A DNA stretch of 15,676 bases from Opitutia bacterium (GTDB lineage: Bacteria > Verrucomicrobiota > Verrucomicrobiia > Opitutales > UBA953). Numbering within the stretch: position 1 is the stretch's first letter; every line of letters starts with the position of its first letter. Both the position numbers and the translations under genes were made by a program. The notes below the pieces were generated by a model. The model was given only the letters and a program-made list of their open reading frames with translations. It did not search any database and was not told the origin of the DNA. The DNA is taken from positions 1 to 15,676 of the forward strand of contig CANHRV010000016.1 in NCBI GenBank assembly GCA_947463395.1, in the 5' to 3' direction. Below, piece after piece: positions 7,585 to 14,735 of this stretch.

Positions 7585-7606
7585 CCGGTGATTGATTTTC
7601 GGTTAC
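7581..7606. other. Inverted repeat across the aminotransferase stop codon
   Basis: GTAACCG (7581-7587) and CGGTTAC (7600-7606) are perfect 7-bp arms separated by 12 nt. The left arm contains the TAA stop of the aminotransferase gene and the right arm ends 10 nt before the topoisomerase start. There is no T-run, so it is probably not a full terminator. It could weaken expression of the downstream gene, stabilise the upstream message, or be a protein site. Confidence 0.35.
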
Positions 7607-7616
7607 GATCCCACGC

Positions 7617-10334
7617 ATGCCTAAAAAATCGACTAAAACTTCTTCTGCCGAACCCGCTACCGCAGGCTCGAAGACCCTGGTTATTGCCGAAAAGCCATCG
7701 GTGGCAGCTGACCTAGCCAAGGTTCTTAAAGTTCCTAAGCGCGATGATTTTTTTGAGAATGACGAGTGGGTTATTAGTTCCGCCGTTGGTCACTTAGTTA
7801 AACTCAAAGACCCGCAAGACTTAGACGAAAAATATAAACGCTGGTCGTTAAAGGATCTTCCCATTCTGCCTGAAAAGTTCAATGGCAACGTTTCCAGCGA
7901 CATCCTTAAAATCATCACAGGCGATCGACAGGACGGCTCACGTTACAAATTGCTTAAAAAGTTAATCCAACGTTCTGACGTAGGCGGTATCGTCAATGCC
8001 TGCGACGCAGGACGTGAAGGTGAATTAATTCTTCATCAAATTTACGTTCTTGCGGGACGTACCTTACCCATCCGACGTCTCTGGCTCACGAGCATGACTC
8101 CCGAGGCAATCAAGGATAGCTTTGCGCATTTGCTCACGGCAGAAGCAAAAGCAGGTCTTCTCGATTCAGCCGTGGGACGTGCTCAAGCCGATTGGTTAGT
8201 CGGTATGAACGCTAGTCGTTTTTCCACCATTCGCATCGGTGGAGGTCGTCGCAATGAATCCTATTCGGTCGGTCGCGTACAAACACCGACATTGATGTTG
8301 ATTGTACAACGCGAGTTAGAAATTCGCGCTTTTCAACCAAAAACGTTTTGGAAAATTGAAGCCACTTTCCAAGTTAAAGCCGGACAGTATAAGGGGGTTG
8401 CCCAAGTTCCTGGTGTAACCGATCGCAAAGAAGCCGAGCGCTTTTTTGACGAAGCACAGGCTAAAAAACTGGCCGAAGAATCTCAGTCTATCGGAGTCGG
8501 CACCATCACCGATGAACGTAAACCTAAGAAGGAAAGCGCTCCACGCCTCTTTGACCTCACCAGTTTGCAGCGTGAAGCGAATCGTCGTTTCGGTCTCTCT
8601 GCTAAGTCGACCTTAGGAGCGGCTCAGGCTCTTTACGAAAAATTCAAAGCGGTTACTTATCCTCGAACTGATTCTCAATATTTACCTGAGGATTATGTAA
8701 CCAACGCCCAAAACGTTTTATCCTCACTTTCCGAAGGACATAGTGCGGGAGTACATGCGCGTGAAGTACTCTCACAAGGCTGGGTAAAATCGGCTGGTAA
8801 AAGAGTTTTTGATAACAAGAAAGTCAGTGACCACTTTGCGATTGTTCCCACAGGAACAATTCCAGGTGAATTAAGTGAAGTCGAAAGAAAGATTTATGAT
8901 CTGATTGTTCGTCGTTTCATCGGAGTCTTCTTCCCGATGGCGGAGTTTGAAGAAACTGTAAGAACAACTTCTGTCGGACAACATACCTTCCGCACTACAG
9001 GTAAAGTACTCGTGGTGGCTGGTTGGCGTGCGGTGTGGGGTCAAGAGGCCGATGCCGAAGAAGAAAAAGAGGGGTCAGCTAATCTCCCCGCCTTACAATC
9101 GGCTGACGGCACCCCACCTCAGGCCAAAGTTGACTCCGTCGAAATCAAACAAGATGCAACCAAGCCTCCCGCACGTTACAATGAAGCCTCTCTCCTTGGA
9201 GCCATGGAGAATGCAGGTAAACTCGTGGAAGACGAAGCTTTGGCTGAAGCGATGAAAGAGCGTGGTCTCGGTACACCAGCGACACGTGCTCAAACCATCG
9301 AAGGCCTCCTTAATAATCAATACATCGAGCGCCAAGGCAAAGAATTAGTTCCACTCGCCAAGGCTTTTCAACTTCACCAATTCATTCACGCCAAAGGTCT
9401 GGCGTTTATTTCCGAACCTCAACTCACGGGTGAATGGGAGTATCAATTAAAGCAAATTGAGCACGGCGACCTCTCGGTTAAAAAGTTTATTCAGGATATT
9501 AAGGACCAGGTTCGCATCATGGTTGAAAAAGGTAGCGCCGAAGTCCCACCCACCATTGTTCAACCAGAAATTCTTTCGCCGACCGACAACAAGCCGTTGC
9601 TCACTAACGGAGAAAGTTACTTCTCACAAGATCGCACATCGGATGGTAAAAAACCGATGCTTATTGTTTACGCTGGCATCAATGGACACACCGTCACTCC
9701 AGCTGAATTAGCTGAACTCATTGCAAAGCGACGCATCGGACCCTTCCACGATTTTAAATCCATGAAGTCAGGCAAAAACTTCACGGGCTACATTGATCTC
9801 GTCGATGAGGATTCAATCGTGTCTTGGAAAGATAAACCCGCGGCCACGACAGAAGAAGGTGAGGCCAAGCCAAAGCGTAAAACCAAGCCCAAGCCCCCCT
9901 CAGGTCGACTCAAAGCCATCTTACACCTTCCTCCGCGCGAAGGTGTAGACGGCAATCCCGATGCGTTTGATGCCGATTGGCCTGTCTTAGGACCCTGCCC
10001 TATCTCTGGATTACCTGTGCAACAAACGCCTTCCGCAGGGTACCGCGTCTGTCCCCAGAAAGCCTTAGCAGCTGGAGCCAAGAAAACGTTCAGTCTCAAT
10101 GCTGAGATGCTGAAAGCAACCATCACTCCCGAAGACGTGAAGAGTTTACTGAATCAAGGCAAGACTCCGCTCAAAAAGTTTATTTCCCGACGTACGAATC
10201 GAGGCTTTGAAGCCTATCTCGTTGCCGATAAGGCCAAGGGTTGGTGGTTTGAGTTTCCTCCACGTAAGCCTAAGGCTGGGAAGAAATCATCGACTGAAAC
10301 GGAAGCGAAGTCGAGCGACGGAAATCCGTTCTAA
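7617..10334 (+). CDS. topB: Type IA DNA topoisomerase (topoisomerase III-like) with C-terminal Toprim repeats
   Basis: Type IA topoisomerases cut one DNA strand through a tyrosyl link, relaxing or decatenating DNA. In this 905-residue enzyme the Toprim domain begins at LVIAEKPSVA (Glu25) and contains ACDAGREGELI (Asp130, Glu134, Glu136), the form usual in TopB rather than TopA. The central domain has SVGRVQTPTLMLI (217-229) and the active-site Tyr348 in AVTYPRTDSQYL. LGTPATRAQTIEGLL (551-565) is also conserved. Past residue 640 are two related segments, HTVTPAELAELIAKRRIGPF onward (691-729) and ATITPEDVKSLLNQGKTPLK onward (834-870), which match the Toprim C-terminal repeat. Between them a reduced zinc ribbon keeps only Cys794 and Cys812. 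A Lys/Pro-rich linker (751-761) and a low-complexity tail follow the family trend. The gene starts 32 nt after the aminotransferase, with no Shine-Dalgarno motif, and ends with a 4-nt overlap with the convergent gene. Confidence 0.9.
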   Translation: MPKKSTKTSSAEPATAGSKTLVIAEKPSVAADLAKVLKVPKRDDFFENDEWVISSAVGHLVKLKDPQDLDEKYKRWSLKDLPILPEKFNGNVSSDILKIITGDRQDGSRYKLLKKLIQRSDVGGIVNACDAGREGELILHQIYVLAGRTLPIRRLWLTSMTPEAIKDSFAHLLTAEAKAGLLDSAVGRAQADWLVGMNASRFSTIRIGGGRRNESYSVGRVQTPTLMLIVQRELEIRAFQPKTFWKIEATFQVKAGQYKGVAQVPGVTDRKEAERFFDEAQAKKLAEESQSIGVGTITDERKPKKESAPRLFDLTSLQREANRRFGLSAKSTLGAAQALYEKFKAVTYPRTDSQYLPEDYVTNAQNVLSSLSEGHSAGVHAREVLSQGWVKSAGKRVFDNKKVSDHFAIVPTGTIPGELSEVERKIYDLIVRRFIGVFFPMAEFEETVRTTSVGQHTFRTTGKVLVVAGWRAVWGQEADAEEEKEGSANLPALQSADGTPPQAKVDSVEIKQDATKPPARYNEASLLGAMENAGKLVEDEALAEAMKERGLGTPATRAQTIEGLLNNQYIERQGKELVPLAKAFQLHQFIHAKGLAFISEPQLTGEWEYQLKQIEHGDLSVKKFIQDIKDQVRIMVEKGSAEVPPTIVQPEILSPTDNKPLLTNGESYFSQDRTSDGKKPMLIVYAGINGHTVTPAELAELIAKRRIGPFHDFKSMKSGKNFTGYIDLVDEDSIVSWKDKPAATTEEGEAKPKRKTKPKPPSGRLKAILHLPPREGVDGNPDAFDADWPVLGPCPISGLPVQQTPSAGYRVCPQKALAAGAKKTFSLNAEMLKATITPEDVKSLLNQGKTPLKKFISRRTNRGFEAYLVADKAKGWWFEFPPRKPKAGKKSSTETEAKSSDGNPF

Positions 10335-11107
10335 ATTCTCTTCTCCCACTTTTGCCGAGGAATACGTTGTAGGAAAGGCACGTTTAGTTCTTCTTCAAAA
10401 TAACGTAAGTGATTAAGGTCGTCGGGGCTACCATCGTCCATCGGAAGTAATTTTTCAATGTATTGCTTTCGATACCAGAGATAGGCTTCGACTTTTTTAC
10501 CGCCTTCCCAATAGGCTTTTGCACAGAGAAAGTAAGAAAACCATGGGGCGCCTTTAGATTCAGCCGCACGTCGATAGTAATCCGCCGCCAAGAGAGAATC
10601 TTTCAACTTAATTTCAGAAAGCTGACCTGCGGAAATCAAAAGACTCGGACTTCCGCCAGTATATTTCACACCCTCTTCAAAAACGACTAAACCGTGTCGG
10701 GCATATTTCTTAAAAATGTCATCTTGGATTTCTCGAGTTACCTTGTTGTAACCCCCGCGACGGCGAATTTCCCAGTGCGCCATATCGTAACCAATAACAC
10801 AACCCGTGTTTTCCCAAAAATAACGCGAGCGAGGATCCAAGGCGCAGGCTGTGCGCATCAAGGCCTCACAGGCTGCCCGATCTTTTCTTTCCCAATAAAC
10901 ATAACTACGAATCCAAGTGCCATCCGCGACAATGTTACGAAGTCCACCCAGGATGCCTAAAAGAACCCCCTGCCCTAAAGATGGCTCAATTTCTTTGCGT
11001 CCGATTTCTGGAACCGAGGGACGAATCTTTTCCCAAGAAAACTCAGAAAAAGTTCCTGCACCCCAAATCAGAACCCCAGCCAATAACCATGACGCACGTT
11101 GCTTCAT
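10331..11107 (-). CDS. Membrane-anchored helical-repeat (TPR-like) protein, function unknown
   Basis: I do not recognise a named family. The 258-residue protein starts with a short basic end and one hydrophobic segment (about residues 5-20, SWLLAGVLIWGAGTF) without a lipobox cysteine, suggesting a signal anchor or signal peptide with the rest outside the cytoplasm. The body is helical, and units such as YWERKDRAACEALMRTACAL-DP (71-92), DSLLAADYYRRAAESKGAP (170-188) and YFLCAKAYWEGGKKVEAYLW (192-211) look like tetratricopeptide-type repeats. The stretch GLRNIVADGTWIRSY (55-69) and YFWENTGCVIGYDMAHW (96-112) resembles uncharacterised Verrucomicrobiota proteins I recall, which is weak evidence. 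It follows the ABC permease gene after 2 nt, so it is probably an accessory part of that transporter. It ends with a 4-nt overlap against the convergent topoisomerase gene. Confidence 0.7.
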   Translation of the reverse strand: MKQRASWLLAGVLIWGAGTFSEFSWEKIRPSVPEIGRKEIEPSLGQGVLLGILGGLRNIVADGTWIRSYVYWERKDRAACEALMRTACALDPRSRYFWENTGCVIGYDMAHWEIRRRGGYNKVTREIQDDIFKKYARHGLVVFEEGVKYTGGSPSLLISAGQLSEIKLKDSLLAADYYRRAAESKGAPWFSYFLCAKAYWEGGKKVEAYLWYRKQYIEKLLPMDDGSPDDLNHLRYFEEELNVPFLQRIPRQKWEKRI

Positions 11108-11109
11108 CG

Positions 11110-11958
11110 TTAGATTTCGCGACGCTTAAAGGTCAAACTCGCCAGGAACAAGTAAGCGATCAAATAGAATCCACCCGAAAGAAGAGCCGACGAGACAGCC
11201 CCAGACATCACGGCACCTGGATCGAGTGCGAGGGCATCACCGATATTAAATTGCTGGAGGTTGGGAAGAATACGGCTAGCCAGCCAAAGCAGAGCGTGAC
11301 TGAGAGGATTCAAGTCGGCAGGTTTAAAGAGTGCTTCTTGCGCAAGCCACTGCAATTGTCCTGCCACAATCGTCATCGCACCAACGACAACCGCAAAAAG
11401 AAAAGTGCGAGCAATGGTAGAAATAAGCAGAACCATTGAGGTCACGACACCCAAGCGAAACCATTGCAAAAGTGCGTGGGAGAAAACTCCTTCGAGACTA
11501 AATTGTGGGGCAACTTTGGCCGACTGTTCAGCTAAAATCACCAACTCCTGCCAACGTCCCCAGAGCATTACCCCTAAGAGAATTGAGAGCACAAAGACAA
11601 AGAGTCCAAGCACAACCCAAATACCTGTGAACTTACCAATCAGAAACTCGGTACGACTCACGGGTTTCGCTAAAAGAGTAAGAGCCGTGCGATTGTCCAT
11701 TTCGGCAAAAAGTAACTGAGCCGTCATAACCAAGGCTAAAATCGAGCCAAAGAAGAAGAGTCCACCGAAACCGAAATCAGCGATGAACTTCAATTCGCCA
11801 TGTCCGAAATCAAGAAAACGAAAAGCGAATGAGGACAGAACCATGGCAGCACCGAGCACAATAAGAAAAGCAAAGAAACGCTGACGCACAGCCTCGAGAA
11901 ATGTTAAGCGTGCCAACCAAAAGATACGTGTGAGGGATGATTTCATTGATTCAAGCAT
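11110..11958 (-). CDS. ABC-2 type transporter permease
   Basis: This 282-residue integral membrane protein has about six predicted membrane segments: residues 27-48, 63-85, 110-133, 165-182, 183-203 and 253-276. Between the second and third lies FAEMDNRTALTLLAKPVSRT followed by EFLIGKFTG, the amphipathic coupling region typical of ABC-2 and NosY-like permeases. A longer loop at about 134-160 would face outside. The start ATG 11958 overlaps the end of the ATPase gene by 8 nt; a second ATG at 11946 would shorten the protein by four residues. As a half-size permease it probably works as a homodimer with the adjacent ATPase. The cargo cannot be read from the sequence. The topology was judged by eye. 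Confidence 0.9.
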   Translation of the reverse strand: MLESMKSSLTRIFWLARLTFLEAVRQRFFAFLIVLGAAMVLSSFAFRFLDFGHGELKFIADFGFGGLFFFGSILALVMTAQLLFAEMDNRTALTLLAKPVSRTEFLIGKFTGIWVVLGLFVFVLSILLGVMLWGRWQELVILAEQSAKVAPQFSLEGVFSHALLQWFRLGVVTSMVLLISTIARTFLFAVVVGAMTIVAGQLQWLAQEALFKPADLNPLSHALLWLASRILPNLQQFNIGDALALDPGAVMSGAVSSALLSGGFYLIAYLFLASLTFKRREI

Positions 11959-12808
11959 CGCGGCTACCCGTGACTAATTCGCGGAAGAGATCTTCCAAGG
12001 AACGCCGCGGGTGAGTAATCGAAGTCACCTGGGCGCCGTGGGATTGTAAAGCGGCTTCGGCAGCAACTCGAGCGGCTGGCGTTAAATGTTCCACCGTGAT
12101 GATATGCTTATCGCGACGGGCAAGTACCTCATCAACGCGACCCTCAAGGACTAAACGACCTCGGTCCATTATCGCGATACGGTCGCAAACCTGCTCAACC
12201 TGACCCAAGAGGTGCGAACAAAGCACCACCGTCTTACCCTTCTCTCGCATCGAGTGAATCATTTTACCAATAGCCGCTGAGCCAACGGGATCAACTCCGG
12301 CCGTGGGTTCATCTAAAATAACCAACTCAGGGTCATGCACAATCGCTTGTGCAAATCCGATGCGTTGCAACATGCCTTTCGAGTAAGTTCCAATCGTGCG
12401 ATTACCAGCCTCGGACATCGCAGCTAAAGCAAGTGCCTCTTCCACTGCAGAGTCTAGCTGTGCCGTTGGTACACCGCTCAGTCTTGCACAATAGCGAACA
12501 AGTTCACGCCCTGTAAGGAATTTATGGAAGTAAGGAGCTTCTGGTAAAAATCCTGTGCGTTGCCGAGCCTCACTCGTGGCAGAAGGATAACCTAGAATGG
12601 AAATTTTTCCTGCGGTTGGAGCCACTAAACCCAGAATAATTTTTAAGGTCGTACTTTTACCACAACCATTCGGACCCAATAATCCAAAGACCTGACCACG
12701 AGGAATTTCAAAGGAAAGATTATCAACCGCTCGAAGTTTAAGTCCGCGTAATCCAACGCGAAAGTCTTTGGTCAAACCTTGAACAGAAATGGCCGAAGTA
12801 TCACTCAT
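11951..12808 (-). CDS. ABC transporter ATP-binding protein
   Basis: The 285-residue protein is the cytoplasmic ATPase of the exporter. The Walker A motif is GPNGCGKST (residues 45-53). The signature is degenerate, TYSKGMLQR (141-149), as is common in ABC-2 exporter ATPases of the CcmA/NatA type. Walker B is LVILDEP (162-168) followed by the D-loop GVDP, and the switch histidine is His199 in VLCSHL. A C-terminal extension (about 225-285, from GRVDEVLARRD to LEDLFRELV) fits the accessory domain seen in this subfamily. The start ATG 12808 overlaps the acylphosphatase stop (ATGA), and the 3' end overlaps the permease gene by 8 nt, so the three genes are translationally coupled. No substrate-specific feature is visible. 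Confidence 0.95.
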   Translation of the reverse strand: MSDTSAISVQGLTKDFRVGLRGLKLRAVDNLSFEIPRGQVFGLLGPNGCGKSTTLKIILGLVAPTAGKISILGYPSATSEARQRTGFLPEAPYFHKFLTGRELVRYCARLSGVPTAQLDSAVEEALALAAMSEAGNRTIGTYSKGMLQRIGFAQAIVHDPELVILDEPTAGVDPVGSAAIGKMIHSMREKGKTVVLCSHLLGQVEQVCDRIAIMDRGRLVLEGRVDEVLARRDKHIITVEHLTPAARVAAEAALQSHGAQVTSITHPRRSLEDLFRELVTGSRDA

Positions 12809-13086
12809 CGTTTAATCGTAAATTGATTCGTTGTACGAACGCCAGAAAAGTTACGCATATCAACCTGTCGAATGTGCCCATCGAGGGTAGTTAAAATAGA
12901 TGCCGTAAAGGCCTCGATTTCGTTTTCCGTCCCTTCCACATGCAAGTAGACTCGCCCATCCGTTAAATTTTGTACGAACCCTGTAACATCGTAACCACGA
13001 GCAATTCCCAAGACTTGGGCACGAAATCCAACCCCTTGAACGTGGCCAGAATACCAAACTTCGCGATGGGAGACATGGGTTGACAT
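12805..13086 (-). CDS. acyP: Acylphosphatase
   Basis: Acylphosphatase hydrolyses acyl phosphates such as acetyl phosphate and 1,3-bisphosphoglycerate in the cytoplasm. The 93-residue product is the normal size. It contains the two catalytic signatures: YSGHVQGVGFRAQVLGIA, with Arg22 binding the phosphate, and GYDVTGFVQNLTDGRVYL, with Asn40 positioning the attacking water. It is the first gene of a minus-strand operon with the ABC exporter, joined to the ATPase gene by a 4-nt ATGA overlap. A link to transport is not obvious, and many genomes place acyP in unrelated operons. It is divergent from tatA with a 64-nt gap. GGGGA lies about 10 nt before the ATG and may act as a weak ribosome binding site. 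Confidence 0.95.
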   Translation of the reverse strand: MSTHVSHREVWYSGHVQGVGFRAQVLGIARGYDVTGFVQNLTDGRVYLHVEGTENEIEAFTASILTTLDGHIRQVDMRNFSGVRTTNQFTIKR

Positions 13087-13150
13087 TTTGATGGTTTCCC
13101 CGATGTTTAGTAGGGTTTCTTCTACCGCAATCGCAATCCTTCTTTATTCC

Positions 13151-13435
13151 ATGCATCTCCCACTCGCAGTTCTCGATGCCCCAATTTTCTGGGCTATTAT
13201 CGGTATCGGCATTTTGCTCTTCGGCGGTTCCAAACTTCCCGAGCTCGCTCGTGGCTTGGGCAAGGCAAAGAAAGAATTTAAGAAAGCCTCCGAAGAGGTT
13301 GAAGACGAAGTACGTAGTGCTGTCGAAGAAGACGAACGTCGACAAGCCCGTCTCCGCCGAATCGAAGAAGAAGAGCGCGCTAAGATTCGTGCCCGAATCG
13401 AAGAAGAAGAGCGCAATAAGGGAAAACAAAACTAA
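13151..13435 (+). CDS. tatA: Sec-independent translocase component TatA
   Basis: TatA forms the protein-conducting part of the twin-arginine pathway, which exports folded proteins across the inner membrane. The predicted 94-residue protein has one membrane helix (about residues 11-24, PIFWAIIGIGILLF), the hinge FGGSKLPELARGLG (24-37) and an amphipathic helix (KAKKEFKKASEE). A long charged tail follows, in which RIEEEER occurs twice with a 12-residue period. The start is a judgement: ATG 13151 gives a normal TatA N terminus. Starts at 13091, 13103 or TTG 13088 would add a second hydrophobic stretch and intrude on the divergent acyP control region. No Shine-Dalgarno motif is evident for any of them. 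TatB could not be identified, and tatC is absent from the window. A strong terminator follows. Confidence 0.9.
   Translation: MHLPLAVLDAPIFWAIIGIGILLFGGSKLPELARGLGKAKKEFKKASEEVEDEVRSAVEEDERRQARLRRIEEEERAKIRARIEEEERNKGKQN
13357..13414 (+). repeat. 22-nt direct repeat, 36-nt period, in the tatA tail
   Basis: An identical 22-nt stretch occurs at 13357-13378 and 13393-13414, encoding the repeated RIEEEER of the charged TatA tail. The 36-nt period equals 12 codons and keeps the frame. Such a repeat is a natural site for slippage, so tail length may vary between strains. Confidence 0.8.
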
Positions 13436-13442
13436 AAACTTT

Positions 13443-13468
13443 AGGGGCCCTCGAGGCCCCTTTTCTTT
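13443..13468 (+). terminator. Intrinsic terminator after tatA
   Basis: AGGGGCC (13443-13449) pairs with GGCCCCT (13455-13461) around a 5-nt loop, giving a 7-bp, almost all-GC stem followed by TTTCTTT. It starts 8 nt after the tatA stop codon and ends 5 nt before the ribE start codon. An A-rich run before it (AAAAACTTT) gives a weaker T-run on the other strand, so it may also stop antisense transcripts. This is the only canonical rho-independent terminator I see in the window. Confidence 0.85.
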
Positions 13469-13472
13469 AGCG

Positions 13473-14069
13473 ATGTTTACGGGTTTGGTTCAGTCGACTG
13501 GAAAAATAGTCGCACTTGAAAAGTCGACTCAGGGTGGCATTCGCCTGCAAATTGAGTCTCCTCTTTTTCAAAATGTTTCTGCAGGCGACAGTATCGCCGT
13601 CAACGGTTGCTGCCTCACCGTAACGAATCCCCTTCCCTCAAAGGCAACCTTCGATCTGCTCGGCACAACTCTGTCCCTCACCAACCTTGGTGCCTTAAAA
13701 ATCGGTTCTCTGGTAAATCTTGAACCAAGCCTCCGTCCGACCGATCGTATGGGTGGTCATTTTGTAACAGGTCACATCGATGTTCAAGGAACCATTCTTT
13801 ACTGGGGTCCCGATGGAGCAGACTGGAGATTGGATATCAAGGCTCCCGAAGAAATTACTCGCTACATCGTCAATAAAGGCTGCGTTGCCGTTGATGGAAT
13901 GTCCTTAACCGTTGCCGAGGTGATTTCCGAAGGTTTTCGGATTTGGATTATTCCCCATACACTTCAGATCACTAATCTCTCTCAGAGAAAAACTGGCGAT
14001 AAGGTTAATCTCGAGGCTGATTTATTGGCAAAGTATGCGGAGAAACTTTTAGACAAAAAAGAATCCTAA
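13473..14069 (+). CDS. ribE: Riboflavin synthase, alpha subunit
   Basis: The enzyme dismutates two 6,7-dimethyl-8-ribityllumazine molecules to riboflavin, the final step of the pathway. The 198-residue protein has two homologous lumazine-binding domains, each with its signature. Domain 1 starts MFTGLVQSTGKI and contains GDSIAVNGCCLTV (residues 38-50, with Cys47 as the likely catalytic cysteine). Domain 2 contains GGHFVTGHID (94-103), GCVAVDGMSLTV (136-147) and IPHTLQITNL (160-169), ending with NLEADLLAKYAEKLL. ATG 13473 gives the standard N terminus; the frame stays open further upstream, but only as a shadow of tatA. The gene lies 5 nt after the tatA terminator, so its own promoter is not obvious. 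No FMN riboswitch could be recognised, and other rib genes are absent here. The symbol is ribE in most Gram-negatives and ribC in some others. Confidence 0.95.
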   Translation: MFTGLVQSTGKIVALEKSTQGGIRLQIESPLFQNVSAGDSIAVNGCCLTVTNPLPSKATFDLLGTTLSLTNLGALKIGSLVNLEPSLRPTDRMGGHFVTGHIDVQGTILYWGPDGADWRLDIKAPEEITRYIVNKGCVAVDGMSLTVAEVISEGFRIWIIPHTLQITNLSQRKTGDKVNLEADLLAKYAEKLLDKKES

Positions 14070-14713
14070 GAAAGTTCGTTCAGTTTCTGCTCAATCTCAC
14101 GAGCTACCGCCTCATCATTCTCTGTTCGAGCCACGAGAGGCAGTTGGACAAACGTGATATCGACTTTGGAAAAAGGTATAGGCAGGCCAAATTGATCCCA
14201 GCTTTTAAGATAAAGTGCGCGGTGGAAACGTATCCCTAAAATCAAAATTGGCCGCCCCGTCATTTTCGCTAAAGAAACGATACCCGATTTACAGATACGT
14301 CGTGGACCTTTGGGACCATCAGGAGTAACACCAGCATGATGACCTTGGCGTACCGCCTTAGTCAGAGCGATGAGAGCTTCAGTGCCACGACGACTGGAGG
14401 AGCCACGGACAGCGTGAATACCCATTAGGTCAAAGAATGCCACGAGCCAACCACCATCGCGACTGGCGCTAATCAAAGCCGTAATGGGTCGTCCGAAAAA
14501 CCGATTCCCGACAAGTGAAGCAAGAAAGAGTCGGTCATGCCACAAAGCAATAATCGAGGGGCCTTCGCGGTCATCGATTTTAGGAACCGAGCAGCGAACA
14601 CGCAAAGTGGCGAGCCAAAGACGTAAAAACATGGCCAGAGGAAAAACCCAAAGCCAATGATACCAAGGAACCACTTGGGGGGTATCGGGTGTTTCGGGAG
14701 CAATAGACGTCAC
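14066..14713 (-). CDS. DUF374 / lysophospholipid acyltransferase-like membrane protein
   Basis: The 215-residue protein has an N-terminal hydrophobic segment (about residues 16-38) and then the DUF374 pattern, a group related to glycerolipid and lipid A acyltransferases. IIALWHDRLFL carries His59 and Asp60 in place of the classical HX4D motif. ISASRDGGWL (81-90), VRGSSSRRGTEAL (102-114) and the strongly conserved TPDGPKGPRR (130-139) follow. Family members are thought to act at the cytoplasmic membrane in lipid A or phospholipid acylation. Some bacterial relatives acylate Kdo-lipid A, which would fit the presence of lpxK, but the acceptor cannot be told. The likely start is GTG at 14713 with no clear ribosome binding site. 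Its stop codon overlaps that of ribE in the shared CTAA. The gene follows the Nudix gene after 38 nt that hold an inverted repeat. Confidence 0.85.
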   Translation of the reverse strand: MTSIAPETPDTPQVVPWYHWLWVFPLAMFLRLWLATLRVRCSVPKIDDREGPSIIALWHDRLFLASLVGNRFFGRPITALISASRDGGWLVAFFDLMGIHAVRGSSSRRGTEALIALTKAVRQGHHAGVTPDGPKGPRRICKSGIVSLAKMTGRPILILGIRFHRALYLKSWDQFGLPIPFSKVDITFVQLPLVARTENDEAVAREIEQKLNELS

Positions 14714-14735
14714 GAGACGATTAACTAAGATTCTG

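Noticed and set aside
10981..11439. Plus-strand open frame of 152 codons opposite the permease and repeat-protein genes
   Set aside because: It is antisense to two convincing genes and its translation is rich in charged, low-similarity sequence.
13088..13150. Longer N terminus for TatA from TTG 13088 or the ATGs at 13091 and 13103
   Set aside because: It would place about 20 extra partly hydrophobic residues before the normal TatA helix and overlap the divergent acyP control region.
12860..13429. Minus-strand open frame of 189 codons across acyP and tatA
   Set aside because: It overlaps two well-supported genes in other frames and its translation is biased and resembles no protein; it is a shadow of the repetitive tatA tail.
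13176..13472. Open frame upstream of ribE running through tatA and the terminator
   Set aside because: The riboflavin synthase family begins at MFTGLV (13473); upstream residues are a low-complexity shadow of the TatA coding sequence in another frame.
13436..13472. FMN riboswitch before ribE
   Set aside because: Only 37 nt separate tatA and ribE, occupied by a simple terminator hairpin; there is no room for the conserved multi-helix FMN aptamer.
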